A DNA stretch of 64,000 bases. Origin: JBPRGH01 sp051418055. GTDB taxonomy: Bacteria; Bacteroidota; Bacteroidia; Cytophagales; Cyclobacteriaceae. Shown here in pieces: positions 62,109 to 64,000 of the stretch. A program made the position numbers and the translations under genes. Within the stretch, counting starts at the first letter, position 1. Every line of letters begins with the position of its first letter. The DNA lies in NCBI GenBank assembly GCA_051418055.1, contig JBPRGH010000072.1, forward strand, positions 111,900 to 175,899, written 5' to 3'. The notes under the pieces are model-generated. The model did not search any database. It saw only the letters and a list, made by a program, of their open reading frames with translations, and was not told the DNA's origin.

Positions 62109-62704
62109 GAATTTTTGTTGATGACCTTGTTAATTAATTCAGAATAATCCGTCGGTATCAAATTTTGCTCAGCATACAAATCCTTCTCTAGCCTAAAAAT
62201 ATCCTCTTTTCTTCTTGATTTTACCTTTTTTGCAGGCACTCCCATATATATAGACCATGGTTCTGTATTCTTAGTAACTACACTTCCACTTGCCACTACT
62301 GTTCCTTCTTCAATAATTACTCCAGGATGAACAATTACATTTGTCGCTAATGTCGCATGCCTTTTAACAATAACATAGGATTTTTTAACTGATTGATATT
62401 TCTCAGGAAGTGTAGGGTTCGCCAGTCCTCCCCCATCAAAAAGAGCCGATCCAGTTATTAAACGCACACCAGCACTTAATCCACTAAAATCCTCTAAAAT
62501 ACACCAACCTCCACCACTAATACTTGAATGGGTTGAGATATGTATATGATTTCCCACATAAGTACCTAAACCTGCATTTATATAAGCATATTCACTAATA
62601 ATTATATAATTATTTAAATATAAATTTTCTGGTTTAATTAGAGTAACAGGTTGATAAATATTTACTTCTACACCCTTCCTTCCGATATTTTCTTCGATAT
62701 TCAT
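62105..62704 (-). CDS. Left-handed beta-helix acyltransferase
   Basis: A 199-residue hexapeptide-repeat protein (isoleucine-patch type) with a His-bearing turn in IHISTHSSISGG and a typical end GSVVTKNTEPWSIYMGVPAKKVKSR. Such enzymes add acetyl or other acyl groups to sugars using CoA or ACP thioesters. The overlap with the FabH-like gene (4 bases) suggests it may use the product of that enzyme to acylate the amino sugar. The dehydratase gene upstream is 41 bases away. Confidence 0.85.
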   Translation of the reverse strand: MNIEENIGRKGVEVNIYQPVTLIKPENLYLNNYIIISEYAYINAGLGTYVGNHIHISTHSSISGGGWCILEDFSGLSAGVRLITGSALFDGGGLANPTLPEKYQSVKKSYVIVKRHATLATNVIVHPGVIIEEGTVVASGSVVTKNTEPWSIYMGVPAKKVKSRRKEDIFRLEKDLYAEQNLIPTDYSELINKVINKNS

Positions 62705-62745
62705 TAAAATGATAATTAAATTTCACATATGTTAATAATAATTAA

Positions 62746-63933
62746 TTACATTTTACTATCAAGATATTTCCCAGTTTCTAAATGTCCAAAATTTGGTATC
62801 ATCTCATGAAACAACTCCACTATTTCTGATTTACTCCAAATTTTATTGTTTCGCATTTGATTAATTGCAGATTCAAAATATTCTAATTTTTTTGGATTAG
62901 AATTCAATTTGTTTTTTACAACTCCAACAGAAACAAACCTTTCCATATCCAAGTTTTCGTTTGCAGTATAAAATTCTTCAAATTGCTTTTCACCAGTTGT
63001 ATCACTTTCAGTAAAAAGGCAAGGCCATTTTTCTTTTTGAGGAAGTTGCTTTGCTAACTTACGTGCTTCCTCCTCACTTTCACATTCATATGGTTCATAG
63101 CCAATTGACAGTAGATATCGCTCTGCAATTTCTGAAAAAGAAATCATATGAAGTTTTTCATTTAATTTTGGAAAAAAAATATCTCTATTTTCTCCACAAA
63201 TACAAGATAATAAACAAAGCTGTCCCGATTCTTTTGGGGTTACAAAGTAACGTTTGATATCATGAGGGGCTACTATAGGTTGTTTCTTCTGAATTCTTTG
63301 ATTAAAGCTATGCAAAAGTGAACCATCGGAAAAAGCTACATTAGCAAATCTGGCTGTAGAAATACTTATATCAATACTGCGTCTCATCAAGAACATCTCC
63401 ATTATTCTTTTGGAACCTCCCATCATATTTACAGGATTGGCAGCCTTATCTGTTGATACACAAAAATATTTTTTAGCTTTAGCAGCAATCGATTGTTTTA
63501 GTGTTTTATCTGTATTAAAAATATTGACTTCTATCATTCGCATTAAGGTGAATGGATCTTTTTCACTACGCACATGTTTCAAAGCTGACAGGTTTAGAAC
63601 GTAATCATATTTACCGTCAGCTTCTATAAAAGCATCATACTCCCACGAACCGATATCAAGCGCAAAGGTTTTAAAATCACCTTTTATATAGCCTAATGAA
63701 CTTCGGATATCTCTGACTAATTCTACTATATTATTCTCACTAATATCGACAACATGTAACTTGAGTGGCTTTCGTTTAAATATTTCCTTGGTAACAGCTT
63801 GGCCAATAGAACCCGCTCCTCCTAATACTAGAAAGCTGGAAGTCTCTATGAGCTGATTTAATTCATATTCATAAACCGAAATATCCTTATGGAATAATTC
63901 CTCATGTCGCCCTATTAACTCTAAAATTTCCAT
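62746..63933 (-). CDS. Soluble nucleotide-sugar 4,6-dehydratase (LegB/PglF-like)
   Basis: A 395-residue SDR of the polysaccharide-synthesis type with LGGAGSIG (37-44), STDK (160-163) and M171-x3-K175 in place of Tyr-x3-Lys (NMMGGSK), as in retaining dehydratases of the PglF/LegB class. It lacks membrane helices. It should produce the 4-keto-6-deoxy sugar that opens the legionaminic-type pathway. It is the first gene of the locus seen here. The aminotransferase expected to follow in the pathway (LegC) is not in the module and may lie beyond the window; the bases after its ATG (63934-64000) hold no gene. Confidence 0.9.
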   Translation of the reverse strand: MEILELIGRHEELFHKDISVYEYELNQLIETSSFLVLGGAGSIGQAVTKEIFKRKPLKLHVVDISENNIVELVRDIRSSLGYIKGDFKTFALDIGSWEYDAFIEADGKYDYVLNLSALKHVRSEKDPFTLMRMIEVNIFNTDKTLKQSIAAKAKKYFCVSTDKAANPVNMMGGSKRIMEMFLMRRSIDISISTARFANVAFSDGSLLHSFNQRIQKKQPIVAPHDIKRYFVTPKESGQLCLLSCICGENRDIFFPKLNEKLHMISFSEIAERYLLSIGYEPYECESEEEARKLAKQLPQKEKWPCLFTESDTTGEKQFEEFYTANENLDMERFVSVGVVKNKLNSNPKKLEYFESAINQMRNNKIWSKSEIVELFHEMIPNFGHLETGKYLDSKM

Positions 63934-64000
63934 TAATTCAAAATGATTCCTGATTGATATTTATATGCTGATAAAGCTTAAAAGTTTGTTATTTTTCATC

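Noticed and set aside
1..64000. rRNA, tRNA, insertion sequence or prophage genes
   Set aside because: No transposase, integrase or phage protein and no recognisable tRNA or rRNA sequence was found in any gap.

Overview
The window reads as chromosomal DNA of an AT-rich member of the Bacteroidota, probably of the Cytophagales/Flavobacteriia kind (inference). The signs are a type IX secretion sorting domain, a TonB-dependent receptor with an N-terminal CarboxypepD_reg-like domain, an exosortase of the XrtF type with its partner membrane protein, a DUF6089-type barrel, and few Shine-Dalgarno sites. No rRNA, tRNA, CRISPR or phage genes were seen. No database search was possible, so all names rest on motifs, length and context.

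1-4.9 kb, + strand: the tail of an unknown gene, a small SEC-C zinc-motif membrane protein, an AI-2E-family permease, then an arsenic resistance operon (ArsR regulator, LMW-phosphatase-type arsenate reductase, Acr3 efflux pump). A 7 x 27-bp tandem repeat sits between the reductase and the pump and supplies the reductase's last codons. 4.9-15.3 kb, - strand: a TonB receptor, a secreted alpha/beta hydrolase, an unknown helical protein, then a tight operon of FabG-like reductase, FabH-like condensing enzyme without the usual His and Asn, sodium:solute symporter and acyl-CoA ligase. Together these could take up and activate an ester or carboxylate (inference). 15.3-22.4 kb: housekeeping and stress genes (lipoprotein, divergent nitroreductase and peroxiredoxin, LolD-like ATPase, sucC, DUF6089 barrel). 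The spaces between them are full of dispersed hairpins and tandem repeats.

23.0-63.9 kb is one surface-glycan superlocus of about 37 genes, all on the - strand, so it is transcribed from the right end of the window toward 23 kb. In that order: a nonulosonic (sialic/legionaminic-like) acid module at 54.8-63.9 kb (dehydratase, acyltransferase, FabH, FabG-like SDR, NeuB, NeuC, CBS-nucleotidyltransferase, CMP-sugar synthetase, oxidoreductases); a candidate transferase for that sugar (51.7-52.8); a Wzx flippase, an EpsG-type polymerase, several glycosyltransferases, a sulfotransferase, an asparagine-synthase-like amidotransferase, two related NodB-fold deacetylases and a CapK-like ligase (38.8-51.7); then two initiating phosphoglycosyltransferases, an epimerase, a formyltransferase, a PIG-L deacetylase and an ATP-grasp enzyme (31.9-38.3). 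The last part (23-31.9) holds a PglF/PglE/PglD-like set, which with a PglC-like transferase could make and load a diacetamido sugar of the bacillosamine type. Between these genes lie exosortase XrtF, its partner, a 64-residue PID-CTERM-like protein that looks like its substrate, and a T9SS-exported protein. A toxin-antitoxin pair, its toxin broken by an in-frame TGA, sits inside the locus between two copies of a 130-bp repeat.

The most promising points are the tiny exosortase substrate within the glycan locus, the FabH/FabG pair inside the nonulosonic acid module (a possible source of an unusual acyl group), the putative sialyltransferase-like protein with an EEG motif, the condensing enzyme lacking two triad residues, and the repeat array that has taken over the end of the arsenate reductase gene.
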